Positions 36,044 to 50,401 of a stretch of DNA of 64,000 nucleotides are shown here, piece by piece. The notes beneath the pieces are model-generated. The model ran no database searches, was not told where the DNA came from, and saw only the letters and a list, made by a program, of their open reading frames with translations. The position numbers and the translations under genes were made by a program. The first letter of the stretch is position 1, and each line of letters opens with the position of its first letter. Source of the DNA: Bisporella sp. PMI_857 (taxonomy: Eukaryota > Ascomycota > Leotiomycetes > Helotiales > Helotiaceae); the NCBI GenBank assembly GCA_021307315.1, contig JAJSPD010000022.1:496001-560000 (forward strand), written 5' to 3'.

Positions 36044-36490
36044 ATGGCACCGAATTTGCCGGAGTCAAGTCGCATCACAATCCGAAACATAAGATTAAGC
36101 CTCCATATCTATGAGGTCACCAGAGCCCCTCCAAGCGGTGGTGGGGCAGTAGAGGAGTATTACAACACTGCCTATATAGATACTTTAGGTGAGTACTTAC
36201 AAAGAAGGTCTGGGCCATATCAGTACAAGACGAAGGCAGAAGGAGTTCGAGGTGCGTATAACATCGAGTATCCTTTCGAAGGAACCACCCTCAATGAAAG
36301 TGGTGGCATTCGTCCTTGATATTCCAACCTCATTCCTATAATCAATGAATACAACTTGCTGCAACCAGTTACGCTATTATTTCCTCCGCTGCAATACAAT
36401 AATCTTGACAACAAAGAACCTCAGGAGAACTCACGTGATGGATCAGCAAGATGGCCTGATTATGATGATCCCGCTGATCCAAAACTATGA
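36044..36490 (+). pseudogene. Unknown 148-codon ORF interrupted by one TGA
   Basis: From the ATG at 36044 the frame is open to 36490 except for a single TGA at 36317-36319, so the two halves are 91 and 56 codons. The product begins MAPNLPESSRITIRN and has an N-terminal half rich in Tyr and Gly and an acidic end (PDYDDPADPKL). TGA could derive from CGA by one C-to-T change. I do not recognise the protein. It could be a decayed gene, a readthrough gene or a chance ORF. Confidence 0.4.
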
Positions 36491-37620
36491 AGGTTCTATA
36501 TAAGTAACTAGCATTTCTTAGTATAGGAGCTTCGTACTCACCTCAGAATAGTATTCTTATACTTAGTTATTGGGATCTATCCTCTATATGTGATATACCT
36601 ACTTCACCCCAGACATACAACCCACGGACTAGATCTTCTATTCCATTTGGCCAGCGGCTATTAGGGCCGTAACATCGCTACCGATGTAAAATCAGATCAA
36701 ATTAGGAAAAGATGACACCCCCTGCCTAAAGAGCGGCGCGGAGAGGGGAGTATGTCTTTTTCATAACTTGGCTGAGCCTACACATCGACCTTCGATTTAT
36801 TTCAGACAATCCCGAAAAGCCAAACCATATCGTTCAATCCCAGATTTGATGACCAAACAGTGCCCTATCTACAATTGTCGGGCCCTAGCAGCCAGCCCAT
36901 CAACTAACCATCCCCAACCCTACTACCTGATGAAATTCTGAAAATAGTAAGTTAGTCAGTCTTCGAAGATGTGGAATAGCGCGCACGATGCTCCCTGCTT
37001 CCAAAGAGTGAACCTCTGAACCTAATGAAATGCCATTCCTATAGAGACCAATATAAGAGAGCCGAAATGTATTGCTCGAGTTCGGATTAAAATATTTGAT
37101 TTTGTCAATTGCAAGCATCAATTGTTTACTTGCTCGCACGAGAAGTGCCGCAAAGCCGTTCAGCGCGAGGCGTATGTTGAGCATTTACGCGTCCAGCACA
37201 AGACCCCCGTTACGCGGCCGTCAGCGTTTACAGAAATCGATTGACATTGACCATTTCGACTAGAAGTATGATTTTTCGAATGTTCTACCACCCAGGCACA
37301 GGTCCCGGCCACAACCCATTCTCCCCGTGGGCGACATGTGGCACCCGAAAAGGAATAGGGGTGCATAGAAATAGAGAGCATAACAAGAACGCGTGAACGA
37401 CGACAAGTCGCTTCGAAAAGTTCGCGTACAATTACGGTTTCAAGACCACCGACAGCCATATTGGGTAGTGGACGAGAGTTTAGCCCCGGGTGCAGATAGC
37501 GAGCATGATTAAATTGTCAAGACAGTATCGGAAAAGCGAGGTCATCACAGCAACGTCAGCATTGTGTGTAAGACGTAGGGTGGTCTAATCGAGACAGCCA
37601 TTGCATTTCATGACAGGAAA
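36491..37620. other. Gene-poor region
   Basis: No convincing coding sequence or repeat. A number of short ORFs on both strands lack recognisable features. Confidence 0.4.
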
Positions 37621-38040
37621 AAAGAAATCGAAAATGGCAAAAGAGTAGCGGATGAAAGTATCATTGAGTCAATCGGATATGATGACGATAGCGAGGAGAT
37701 ATTGGTATTGAGCGATTTCGAAGATAGTGCAGATGATGCTTATCGAGAGAGTAGAGGTGCAAACGCTTCAGTGCACAGCATAGCAGGTTCAAGCGAAGAT
37801 GAGGAGGATCGAAGTGATGACAGGGAGTATAGGGAAAACAGTTGGGGAGCAAACGAAAACGAAGGGTCATTTGGAAGTGATGTCAATGAGAGTGTCAGCG
37901 CAGACGAGAGCGGTCGGGTCATTAATAATAATGATGAAGAAATTGTCATGTCTATTATGCATTCGATCGACAATCCTAAGCGGAAAGAGAAAGTCCGGAA
38001 ACGCAAAGTGCAATCCAGAATCGAGAAAAGTGACTTATGA
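37600..38040 (+). pseudogene. Acidic Ser/Asp/Glu-rich ORF fragment
   Basis: An open frame without a clear ATG start reads FHDRKKEIENGKRVADESII, then long acidic stretches (EILVLSDFEDSADD, SSEDEEDRSDDREY) and a basic end (NPKRKEKVRKRKVQSRIEK) before a TGA at 38038. This acidic-then-basic layout resembles disordered parts of nuclear or transposon-encoded proteins. No domain is recognised. Probably a fragment. Confidence 0.4.
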
Positions 38041-40461
38041 CAATTCCAGTCTCAGATTCGGCATTCATCATACTTCCAAGCGGCGGAAGCGGCAGATGAA
38101 CAAGGCGAGGTTTAAAGACAGCGGAGTGGTCACGGGAAGCAGTCAAGACAATCACGAAAGCCGAGTAGCAAGGGTAGTGGGAGCGTGCATCCCAGCAGCC
38201 CACTCATGATCCGGGGGATTACCAATGGCGGGCCAAGTGGCATCGATATCCCCGAATCACCCAGGACCACGGTGACCCCGCGCTTACTATCCTAGCGGCT
38301 CCTTGCACGTGCACCTCTAGTCTTTGCTTATTCTGACGTAGCCTCAGCCGGATTCGAACTTTCCTCTGGCAGCCTGCTTCCTTTGCTCTCATGAATTGTT
38401 ACGACATGGCTCAGAAAGATGCCCTTGATCTGCAACATTAATTTCGAATCGCTCTACGTTATATCACTGTCGATGTTCCAGGGCTGCCGAGTGACAGAGC
38501 ATAAAAAGTTTGGGAGGAATTTGCGGTATCACACATCGACAGGCACTTCAGCCACAATCTAGATTTTATTCACTGGCCGTCGGATTTTGACAGCGATTAA
38601 TTGACATCAGTCTGGATTCTATGCGATTTCAACGTCTCCCATTACCATGTTCAAGTTCTAAGCATTTCGGTACAATTCTGGAAGGTCTCTGACGACCAAA
38701 ACCATTCACCGCAAGAAAGCAATATGCTTATTATTATCTAAAGTCTGATTTACTTAGCAGAACCTTCAAAAAGCACTACATGAACTCGGCACACCTTCTT
38801 CAGCGATATCCATGGGGAGGGGGGGATACAGAGTGGGAGCATCGGTTAAATCCTCCAGGTATCTGATCAGTAAAGCCGAAAGATATGGAGAAGAGTGAAT
38901 CGCTCTGAGCGGTCAGCCACGGAGATCGGAGTCGACAGAGTATGTGTAAGGTGGCAATTTACCAGGAAATTTGAGACACGGCCTTGCAATGCACCACATA
39001 GTTTTGGTGACGGTTATGCATTTTGACGCCTTGTTACCTGTGACATTGTCGATCTGCTACATCTAATGGCTCCACAGACTGTGGGCTATTTCCCACCAAC
39101 AGCGGAGCGGAAAGCAAGAGAACTCTAGGCGTTCATTGACTCTATCGACCCGAGTAACATTTGCAGTTTAGCATCCCGATATAACTGCTTCAGGCCTTGC
39201 CAGATATTCCAAGAAGCCGCTAATGGTAGCTATAACATCTGCTATTCGTTGAGTTTGATGAAAGTGCCGTCACGGAGAAGTAGGTCCGCAGGAACGCTCG
39301 TGAGCGTGTGACCGTGACATATATCAGGTAGTAGATCAAAATGCGGCTCCAGTACGTACACATGCCCCAGCGACGTGTAGGATATGTAAATTACTAGAAT
39401 ACACTGTTCGAATATGCCCTGACCGTCAATAAATCAATTAATTCCACCCATAAATTGGTATTTTAGTTGTGATATAATTGCAAATCAAAATTGAAAAAAA
39501 GTGGTAGTTGCAGGGATTGTGGCCGGGATGGCAATGTGGCCGGCTAAGTGCTCAGGTACGTTAGAAAATCTCGTACCTATATATTACGGCCTCTCCGTAG
39601 AGAATAGATTAACCGTAACGCTTTGTAACAGCCCTGTCACGGGGATGCTCGCTGCCGATGCTCGCTTAGCTATCCTCATATAGTTAGTGCGCTTGGCGCT
39701 CATTCCAGCTGATAGGCCTTGAGCGTTCCCCTTATTTTGATTTTTCAAGCGTGCATTTTACGACGGTATTATGTCACTTCACTCACCAGATTGACTATTC
39801 TACAGCTCTGATTTACTCCATGACAAAGCCCGTATTCTATTGTTGCGATACTCCCGCAGATCCTCTAATCGATCCTCTAGCCTATAGACCGTGCTACGAT
39901 ATTGTATCACGTGATTCAATAAGCAAAAAAGTAGGAACAACTATCCTGATATGTCACCTACTGCATCTATTCATCTAAATTATTCCTGAGTCAGGCCACT
40001 TGTTCTAAGGTGAAGGGAAAGGATGCAGGTGACATGACAAGGCTGAGGCTTTAAGGAATACGCAGCCGGCGTGGCACAGCATCACCTTACGCCTTCTTCC
40101 GCGAGACTGCACTAGTTGTGCCGCATCCTTCCTAACAAAGGGTGGCGGCTTCTGTTAAATATTCGCTTCCTACATCTCGATATAATACTGGCGGTGCTGT
40201 GGCTTCACGAAGTCCTCCTGGATTACTGCCTATTATTAGTTTTGTTTTGAATTTTCTGGAGCAATTGAAAAAAACAGTCCTTAAAAGCTTAAGTATATAT
40301 TAGAGAACCATCAGGGGAAAAAAGTAATCAATATCGCGTTAGCTGCTAGCTCAAACTTCATTCGTACTTATAAACCCTGCAGATTTTTATATCAACCTCA
40401 ATCTACTATTACTTCACAGGCAATAAGTCGATTTCCAATCGAAACTTTGAACCTTGAAGCT
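38041..40461. other. Gene-poor region with one transposon end
   Basis: No gene supported. At about 39460-39550 the sequence ATTGCAAATCAAAATTGAAA..GTTGCAGGGATTGTGGCC is the reverse complement of the leader of the pogo-like relic at 23176, so it is a solitary end of that family. Confidence 0.55.
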
Positions 40462-40781
40462 ATGCATTACATAGCTCTACTTCTTGTAGCACTCGTAAGC
40501 TGCTGTTACGGTCTCCCTTTCGAAACCCCCGTATGTACTTTCATCCTCCCTACCTTTAGCTCCAACTACACAGACTTAACAGCTCGTAGAAAGGTGTACT
40601 AAAAGTACCCAAAACCACGGCCATAACCGACCCGGAAGCCAACTCATACAAACGTCTCGTCCCAGGCTACGAAGCACCAGTTTACTTGTCTTGGTCAGCG
40701 CCTGACCGCTCGGCCTTAGTCCGCGTCCCAATCCCGAAACCTGGTACAAAGACGGATGGGGAAAAGAAGGCTAAAAGTTGA
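40462..40781 (+). CDS. Signal peptide joined to an orphan glutamine-synthetase C-terminal fragment
   Basis: Exon 1 (40462-40530) encodes a signal peptide, [21 protein letters not shown] 59-bp intron (GTATGT donor, CTTAAC branch, TAG acceptor) joins in phase 0 to exon 2 (40590-40781). The spliced product is 86 residues. Exon 2 contains [16 protein letters not shown] and [14 protein letters not shown], the conserved active-site strand of type I glutamine synthetases, but nothing else of that enzyme. The end is Lys-rich and hydrophilic. It cannot have GS activity. It may be a small secreted protein born from a GS fragment, or a relic whose leader arose by chance. A TATAATA motif lies upstream near 40180. 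Confidence 0.6.
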
Positions 40782-40928
40782 TTTGTAAGAACTTGGGGAT
40801 AGGTGTTAGCACTAAAATAGTGAATCTAGGCTTATGATTATAGAGTTCACCCTGCTCTAATTGAAGTATATCGCGTGTGTTTCAATCATGTGATATTGAT
40901 CAATTGATAAAAAGTTATAGCGTAAAAT

Positions 40929-41036
40929 TGTCACGGCCCTGGCTCAAACTCGCTTATAGCCCCCTAGGTCTCCTGTATATAAAGCGCTGTTTTCCTTTTT
41001 TTCTTCCATTGGTAGCTTCTTCTTTTAGTTATGACA
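40929..41036 (+). repeat. Truncated LTR-like repeat, family D
   Basis: Begins TGTCACGGCCC and includes CTCCTGTATATAAAGCGCTG and GTAGCTTCTTCTTTTAGTTAT, matching the complete copy at 59280-59524. It stops after about 108 bp. Confidence 0.6.
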
Positions 41037-41360
41037 TAGCTTGGTTAAATTAGTACAAGTGTAGGTCTCCGCGACTTGCTTCCACACGCGATAGCCGTCA
41101 AACTTTGGAAAAGGAGGCTGCTGACACAAAAGTTTCAATTCTTTTTTACTATTGCCTAAATCCAACCTTTTCATGTGAAAAGTGAAGCCGTGACGAAGCA
41201 CTATCGGTGGCAAGCCTTTCGGGAATGCATCACAAGCTTGGAGTTCGAGACACTCTTAATAAATTTGGTCGGAGGCAAAGTGTATGATTCTTGAAGCTAA
41301 GAATCGTTCTTGAAATACCTAATCTCAAGTATTAAAAACGGCATCCGAAACCCGGTCTTC

Positions 41361-44026
41361 TCAAATGTGCAATTTTGAGATCTGATATGTGGCACATATC
41401 CAGTAGTCTTCATTAAGAAAAACTAGTCTACCAAGAAGAAGAAAGTACAAGGGTAACATCATTTTACCTTTTATGTCTAGAAGCGTGAAGGTGCGCCATG
41501 GCAATTCCAGTTGAGATTCAGAACTTTCTGTAGGATTCGTCGTCGGGCCGACCATAATTGCATTGATACCGAGAATCAACTGGAGGAGCTCCTTTTGGGT
41601 TGCTAACAAAGGGCGAGATATTTGTATGAGAATCTGGGTGGAATCTGCTGTTAAAGTTATGGTTATAATATCCTCGTTTCTTCCCCAAGAATATGGCTTA
41701 ATCGTTGGTCTTATCCTTTCGTCCGGTCGAGCGAGGTTGAACGGTATGCGATTTGTCCGTTCCAAGGAGTTCCAGCTATATACATGTAGAAAATCAGGGC
41801 CGAAGCCGAGTATGTGGTCTTCAGATGAGGGATGGCACATCCACTTTAAAGTCGACTTTGTGCTAATGATCGGCGACTCTCTTGTTTCACTGCCAGGAAT
41901 TCGGATATTGCATAGCCTTGCTGCTGTGAATACAATAATTCTGTCACCTTTCGGATACAACATTGACTGCTTGATACCGACCTGTCGAACTCCAATGATG
42001 GTTTTCATCACCGAGCTTACATTCCACGGTTCCTTATGCTAGGAGCCTGTTGTAACCCTCTTGATAATCAGGTTACCGCCGGTATTAGTAAATGCAACAT
42101 GTCTTCCATCCTCGGTCTATGCAATGTACTCGATAGACATGTAGCTTCCAGATCTCTCCGGCTCTTTAGCTTGCCCTCCGCCCGCATCACAGAGATACAC
42201 TACTCCTTCCTCTGTTCCACAGCAGTACAGCAGTACAGATGGCCAGACTTTTGTGCGGCAATAGCTGTTATACGGTCGCCTTTCTCAAACCAGTGGTCTG
42301 AGTTCGTAAGTACCTTGGCTACACCCCCAGAGTGGCTAGAATTATCGCTACTGCGTTCTAATATCTTGGAACTGTTCGCAAGATGAATGAGAGCGTTGGG
42401 TTCCCACATGTTTGCATACGTGCCCCGAACATCGTACACGGGCTTTGAATCGGTCCTAATGACAAATCTATGATTGGATCCTTAGAGGACAACTGTAAAA
42501 AGGCTAAAGTCTACTGTGCTATAGACTTTGAGAGCACCGCTTGCATCTCTGTCACGCAAAAGGAACCATCCCGGTTCACCGCCAGCTTGTTAGCCCCCGC
42601 CGTGATTTCATTAACTTCATCGTCAAAAGGCTGCCGTTTAAATAGTTTGCCTTCGAGATATAACCTTAGGATCTCTCTAGAGAAAGGGGCTACGCAAGCT
42701 GCGTAACCTCTCCCCAAGTCTGTACGGCGGTTGTGCCGTATGGGGAATCAAGCGTGCGAGTGCATTGCGCGATTGGCGTAGGTCCATCTACCTCCCATAG
42801 TGTCACTGGGTGACCTCGATAGCCTCATGTTATTTGACCCCTTCAGGATTGAGTGCCATACATGTTGGGGAGATGGCATATGTTCCTTCGCGTTGTTGCT
42901 CATCCAAGTCGCCTATGAGGTCCCAGTTGTCTGAGCTACTAGCCAGCGAAAGAGACCGCGATCATCTGACATCATATCCAATAACCAAAGCATCGTCCCA
43001 ATCAGCAAATAGGAATGTACATGGCCACGGTCGATTCCTCAGATTAGTAACGCTTCTGGTGTATTCACAGTGGACAGGCTCCAAATCTGAGTTAGGAACC
43101 CATATGTCACCAATATATTGCCAGAATTGTTCAAATATATCTTCAAGACACGCTCAGGGCGGGTAATCTAATGTAGCTCTTGAAAGGTGGAAGCACGATA
43201 AATTGAAATCCTACTCGAATGTCCTACCAGGCTCAGGATGGCTATGCAAGCGCCTGCAGTGAGAACTGGCGATGTGAATGTCTTGTTCCAAAGAGATTCT
43301 CCCCAAGGAGTCGCCCCAAGATTTGTTCAAGTACCCAGACACAGATAAAGATCTTACCTCTTCCCAAATTGTTGGTATATAATTGAGTCATGTGGGCAAA
43401 ATGATGGAATTAGGTTGTAGATAGCCTGTAGGTGAGTCACAAGATGACAACCGGACTTGCCAAAATTTTAACAAGATCAATAGCCCAATTTTCGTGGGCC
43501 GTAAATTCTTGCACTTTTTGATTAGTTGTCATCGTATACTGGCTTGCGTATTTTTCTTGGTTAGAAAAGTTGTTAAGTATTGTGACGTCAGAATCAGCAA
43601 ATACAGTGTGCCTCTCTTTGCTATAGCGTGAATCCAAGTTAATACGTATGGCGCCTATAGAAACCTTACCACGGTAGAAAGGACTTCCGGCGATGGGGCA
43701 TCCGATAGACCAAGGTACACAAACTAAGAGCTCATAGAGTAGTCTAAGAGGCCAGGTTCTTGGTTGCGGTTGATCTTGATCCTGAGGTTAGAGTCCATAA
43801 GGCAATGCATGCACCTATGAAACAATATCCGATTGGCTGATTGCTATTTGACACCAAAAGTGCGGTTCACGTTATTAAATAGATATTCTCGTGCAGTTTG
43901 ATGAATCGTCACAACCTTCCCTTTCTTATCGAGAACGACAAATCCTCCATACAAGTCACTAATCGAACGTTGAAGACCAAGTGAAGCATCCTGGCCAAGA
44001 GCTTCAGACAGTTCTGTTATGGTCAC
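41361..44026 (-). pseudogene. NLR-type (NACHT/WD40-like) STAND protein relic
   Basis: Broken minus-strand frames line up like the middle and C-terminal part of a fungal STAND protein. First comes TITELSEALGQDASLGLQ with GGFVVLDKKGKV..HQTAREYLF (43844-44026), the winged-helix/post-NACHT segment. Then comes ENWAIDLVKIL (about 43450). Next come WD40-like strands between 42810 and 41361, for example SGHLYCCTAV, FCVTEMQAVL, HVYSWNSLE and DGRHVAFTNTGG-type turns. The NACHT ATPase itself is missing at the 5' side and many stops intervene. Fungal NLRs act in self/non-self recognition. This one is dead. Confidence 0.6.
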
Positions 44027-44579
44027 GAATCATTCAATTTTCTACTCTGTGCTATTTCTATTTGCTCCTTTACATCTCTACTGACCTCCGGCACAGCGCC
44101 AGTCGACCCGAAGAAAATGCCCTTTTCTTTTCAACGCGCTTTCGCTACTACCTCAAAAAAAGCAAAACACCGCACAACAAAGGCCTAGAGTTTCTTCTAG
44201 GGTATTACACAAGGCCTCGACCTAGAACTGAAAACTGTAAAGCAAAGGAAACTATCGACACTTTTCGAAAAAGCTTTCTGTAACAACCCAGGTCGGTTAG
44301 GGACGGTTACAGGTTGTAAGCGAGCCATCAGAATAACGAAAGCTAGCCGACAGCCAGCTGAAGGCTTACAGCCACTATAAAGGTGTATAGTCTAGACTAT
44401 TGTGGGTTCCGACTGATAGAATGCTTTTCGGGGATACCGACTTCTAGAGCCCGGTGGCTTCGTAAGTCAAGGATACAGCACAGTTAAGGGATATAAGGAA
44501 AATCTAGAGCTCTCGGGAGAAGGGCAAGCTTGAGTTTTCCTTTCCAGACTTGCAAGCATACTTTTGATGCCAATATATT

Positions 44580-45063
44580 ACTATTACAATTACATCGCCA
44601 GTCACGTGTTCTTACCTGTTATTTTGCAATCCCTCCTGCTGCCCTCTTTCCGTTACATAAAAACGCGTATAATTTAAAGACACGTAACTGGCAATACAAA
44701 AGTAATAGTATTGTATTGATATGAAATGTAGGCCTTTGAATCTATAAGAGACTTAAGCTTACCTTCCTCCAAAGAGTTCTAGCTTTCTTTTTATATCCTT
44801 CGCCTTTCCACTGTTCTGTATCCTTTACCTGCAGAGTTACCAAGCTTTTGACTTTAGTATCCCCGGAGGTACTGTAGCAGCTGAAGCCCACGACAGTCCA
44901 GGTCATACTCCTTTGTAGTGGCTGCAAGCCTGTAGCTGGCCATAGGCTGGTTGCGCCATTTGCAGCCCAGAAGGTACTGCAGCTGAAAACCTTATCTTTC
45001 CTGTAAGGACTTGTATTCCATATCCGGGGTCTTGAACTGGTTTGTCAGATCCTGGCTGTTACA
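44580..45063. repeat. Dispersed repeat family C, inverted arrangement
   Basis: One end of the family (TTGCAATCCCTCCTGCTGCCC..GTTACA) is in plus orientation at about 44620-44660. The rest, in the opposite orientation, continues to CTGTTACA at about 45063. So two partial copies face each other. 44027-45538 holds no gene. Confidence 0.5.
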
Positions 45064-45538
45064 GTAGTAGACCTATAAGGCAATCATATTCAGCCTATTG
45101 TATGCACTCCCATATGCCTCTATTCTAGCCCATGACTCCTTGCGTCGTTACATAAACGTCATATAATCATAGTGCGAAAGCCGCCGGAAGTAGGAGAGCC
45201 AGAACATAGAAAATGGCTTATTATCTAGTTTCAGTGTAAATACCTGCTTGACCAATACTTGTGGATAAGGAAAAACGACAAGTATCTCAGTATGTTCAAG
45301 GCTTTCAGCTTCCGGTTTCTAGGAGTTTACTTCTAGCATCATATCTTCGAATTCGGAGTAGGTCCCGTGCTATGCACGGCCCTTTAGTTAGACGTTAATA
45401 GAAAAACAAACAAATCAACTGGCCTCTACAGCAAGAGTTCCTAGTGAATAACACACTAAATAGGTACATCATCCTTTTCAAAGAAAATTTATAGACGCTC
45501 GAGCTTTGCGCATCATCATCTAGCAACAGGCTGCTAAT

Positions 45539-47821
<2,283 letters not shown>

Positions 47822-48408
47822 TGCAAGACCTACAGCACCACTAAACACACGGTATGTGAGAACGAAGCTAGAATATCTCAAAAGAACGGAATTTCTGAGC
47901 AGGTATTTGAATTCCTTTAAAGAAAATGGTGTAAAAGTTATGTAATAGATATTTATAACTGATATGTGACGCGATTGTTTATTGTTCATGTATGAGCACT
48001 TGTAGACGATTCTTCACACGTCTAAGGTCTTGATCGTAGCCAATTGTTCTCCTAGTGGAATCCCTCGAGAACCGGAAGTATAGAGTTGCATGAGGCCGAG
48101 GTAGTTCCGGTAGTGTTCCAAAAGCAGTACGCGCTCGGGATGCTTGGACGGCAATTGATTCGGGTAAATGAACTGGAGAAATTGTCTCAACGACAGGTGT
48201 TCCTTACGTAAAGTGATATGTAGAAAATCTACAACAATAGGCGTCTATCTACTAGAATGTCAAATGTCCCTGACGGTTATTATTATCGTGTGCAATATGT
48301 TCATTCGAGCAATTGTAAACGCCAGAAGTAGTCAAATTGTACGGTGAAATATATCTTATTCCTAGGAATCTTATACGAAAAGAAGATCTTGAAGTGTAAT
48401 GCACTGTG

Positions 48409-49080
48409 TTAATTGTCAGAGAAGTTTAGCATAGCCAACACACAGCGCAGCCTTACATCTTGTGAACTGGCGCCAACAAAGAATTGGATGTCGCCCCCCA
48501 TGCGCTTCCAATTCTGAGCAACAACATCCCGTTCACTCAGATCCCTTCTAGTTAGCTTGAAAGCTACTGTCTCACGTTGACTGGGATTTAGAGTAACTTT
48601 TTCGAAACCCCTCAGCCATTTGATGTCATTTATACGCCCCAAATAAAGCTGGACGATCTCCTGGCCTGGGACTGTCTCCGAGTTCTCCACTTGAACAGTG
48701 ACTTCAACGCGGTCGCTCCAAAGGTCAATGTGGCCACCCTGCTAGATCTGCCCAATTAGGTGCTGCCCATAGTTTGCACTAGGAGCAATATCCGTAACAA
48801 TTATTCGCGAGTACTGGAATGTAGTGTATGACAACCCGAATCCGAATTTGTACCATGGGGTTATATTATTTTTCTGGAAAGCGAGCCAATCAATGTAATC
48901 CCCTTCGGTAAAGTTGCTTTGTGGGAAATACGTGAATGGAGTCTCTGGCAGAGAAGCAGAAAGTAGTTGGCTATAGTCGCTTTCCTTGCGGACCATTGTT
49001 TATGGTAGCTTGCCACTGAAATTCTCATCGCCGTAAAGAAGAGAGACTAGAGCACAGTGTCCTTTGATTAACGTATGAAG
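48409..49080 (-). pseudogene. GH3 beta-glucosidase C-terminal relic
   Basis: Frames read SLLYGDENFSGKLP, then RKESDYSQLLSASLPETPFT, YFPQSNFTEGDYIDW, ITPWYKFGFGLSYTTFQYS, VENSETVPGQEIVQLYLG, WLRGFEKVTLNP and RRDLSERDV. This is the end of the GH3 C-terminal domain plus the fibronectin-III-like domain. In-frame stops are TAA at 49000-49002 and TAG at 48742-48744. The catalytic N-terminal domain is absent; the relic ends near a family A LTR. The final Ile/Trp-type FnIII strands are intact. Confidence 0.75.
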
Positions 49081-49358
49081 GGGCTTCGCCAATAGAATTA
49101 TTGTGATGGATTAGCTGCATGAACACCACCAAAACTTTTCTAGATTGTTGCCGAAAAAAAAGGAGCTTGTAGACATCGCGCGCGCGCTTCCATGAGTGGC
49201 AGGCACTGTAGCATACTCAACCAAGAGGATTAGCTGAGTCTGATGCGCTGATACCCAATAGCACGATAATATGTCTTTGGAAGTGAGAGGCTCAAAAAAT
49301 GTATAGTAGAGAAAAGCACAAGGTTTATAGGAGATGATATAAGGGTGTTGTAACAGGC

Positions 49359-49547
49359 TGTCAGAATACCTACCACGTAGCAAAAGGCGTAGTAGTTATT
49401 GACTACGCTCTTGCTGGTGTGGCTCTAGTATTCGTTGATTGATTGTTCTAAGCTACGGCCTATTGCCAGGTAAATAAATAGGTGATAGAAGACCCACAAT
49501 TCCCGCGATCCGGTGGATCGCGTGAATTATGTACGTGCATTCCAACA
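49359..49547 (+). mobile_element. Solo LTR-like repeat, family A copy
   Basis: Begins TGTCAGAATACCTACCACG and ends GTGCATTCCAACA. Closely matches the copy at 8432, but the flanking pentamers (CAGGC and ACTAC) do not match, so it was rearranged after insertion or inserted with deletion. Confidence 0.75.
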
Positions 49548-49553
49548 ACTACA

Positions 49554-49910
49554 CTATTCCCTACACTGATCGTCAGCTTCATCATCCGCCCTGACGCATT
49601 CAACCCCAGCTGTAAACTTGGTCTTGGGCATATTGACGGTTATCTGCCGCCAGAGCAATGTGTAGCTGGGAATATCAGCCCGAGCACGCGCCTGTTCCAC
49701 GCACCGTGTCAGCCAGCCGACCACCCAGACCTTGCCGTTATTCCACCATGGATATGGGGCGATGACAGCATGCGGCGCGGAATGGCGAAGAAACACATGG
49801 CGGAGCAGGTAGTCGAGCAAAACTTCTCCAATCGCCGCGGGCAAAAACCGGATGTTATTTTTGAGTCCAGCTATAGCTATTTGGTAACTAGTGGAAAAGC
49901 GCAGAGGCAT
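49554..49910 (-). other. Unidentified ORF fragment downstream of an LTR
   Basis: A 118-codon minus-strand frame has ARADIPSYTLLWRQITVNMP near its middle. The pattern LWRQ(I/V)TV..P resembles regions of large fungal helicase-type repeat proteins, but I cannot place it. It starts with no convincing context and may be a transposon or helicase relic. Confidence 0.3.
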
Positions 49911-50401
49911 ATAGAAAAGACGACGATGAATCCGAACTACAGCTCATCGGTTTAGGGATTCGCCTCAGTTGAACACCAGAGACTGCGGAAGGGAAAATTC
50001 AAAGTGTCTCACTATCGCAGCGCATACCTTCGGATTCGAACCGATAGCATAGCAGTACGTGTTTTTTTAATTTTATTTTGTGGCGTCATCAGTGCCAAAG
50101 CCTCCAATCTAACCCGACAATTTAGAAACAGCCATAGCATCAATCGCCCCGGTCGCTTGCGTATATCAGCCCTCTGTATCCGTAAATACACAGCGAGTGC
50201 CGTCACAGTTACCTTTGACCGGTCGCTTTAAAGGATCCTATAACGCTTTCCTTCGCAATACACATCTATCCTGCATTTCGCAGATAATACTGTGCTTGGA
50301 CCCGGAAACACTCTACGAAGTATGAAATATGAAAAGCCAGTTCCCTAAGATGGTAGAGGATGGGAAGTGGCGAAGACACAACCCTAGATTCAAAATGGCA
50401 C

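Noticed and set aside
43981..44283. Plus-strand 100-codon ORF
   Set aside because: Overlaps the NLR relic on the other strand and shows no recognisable features.
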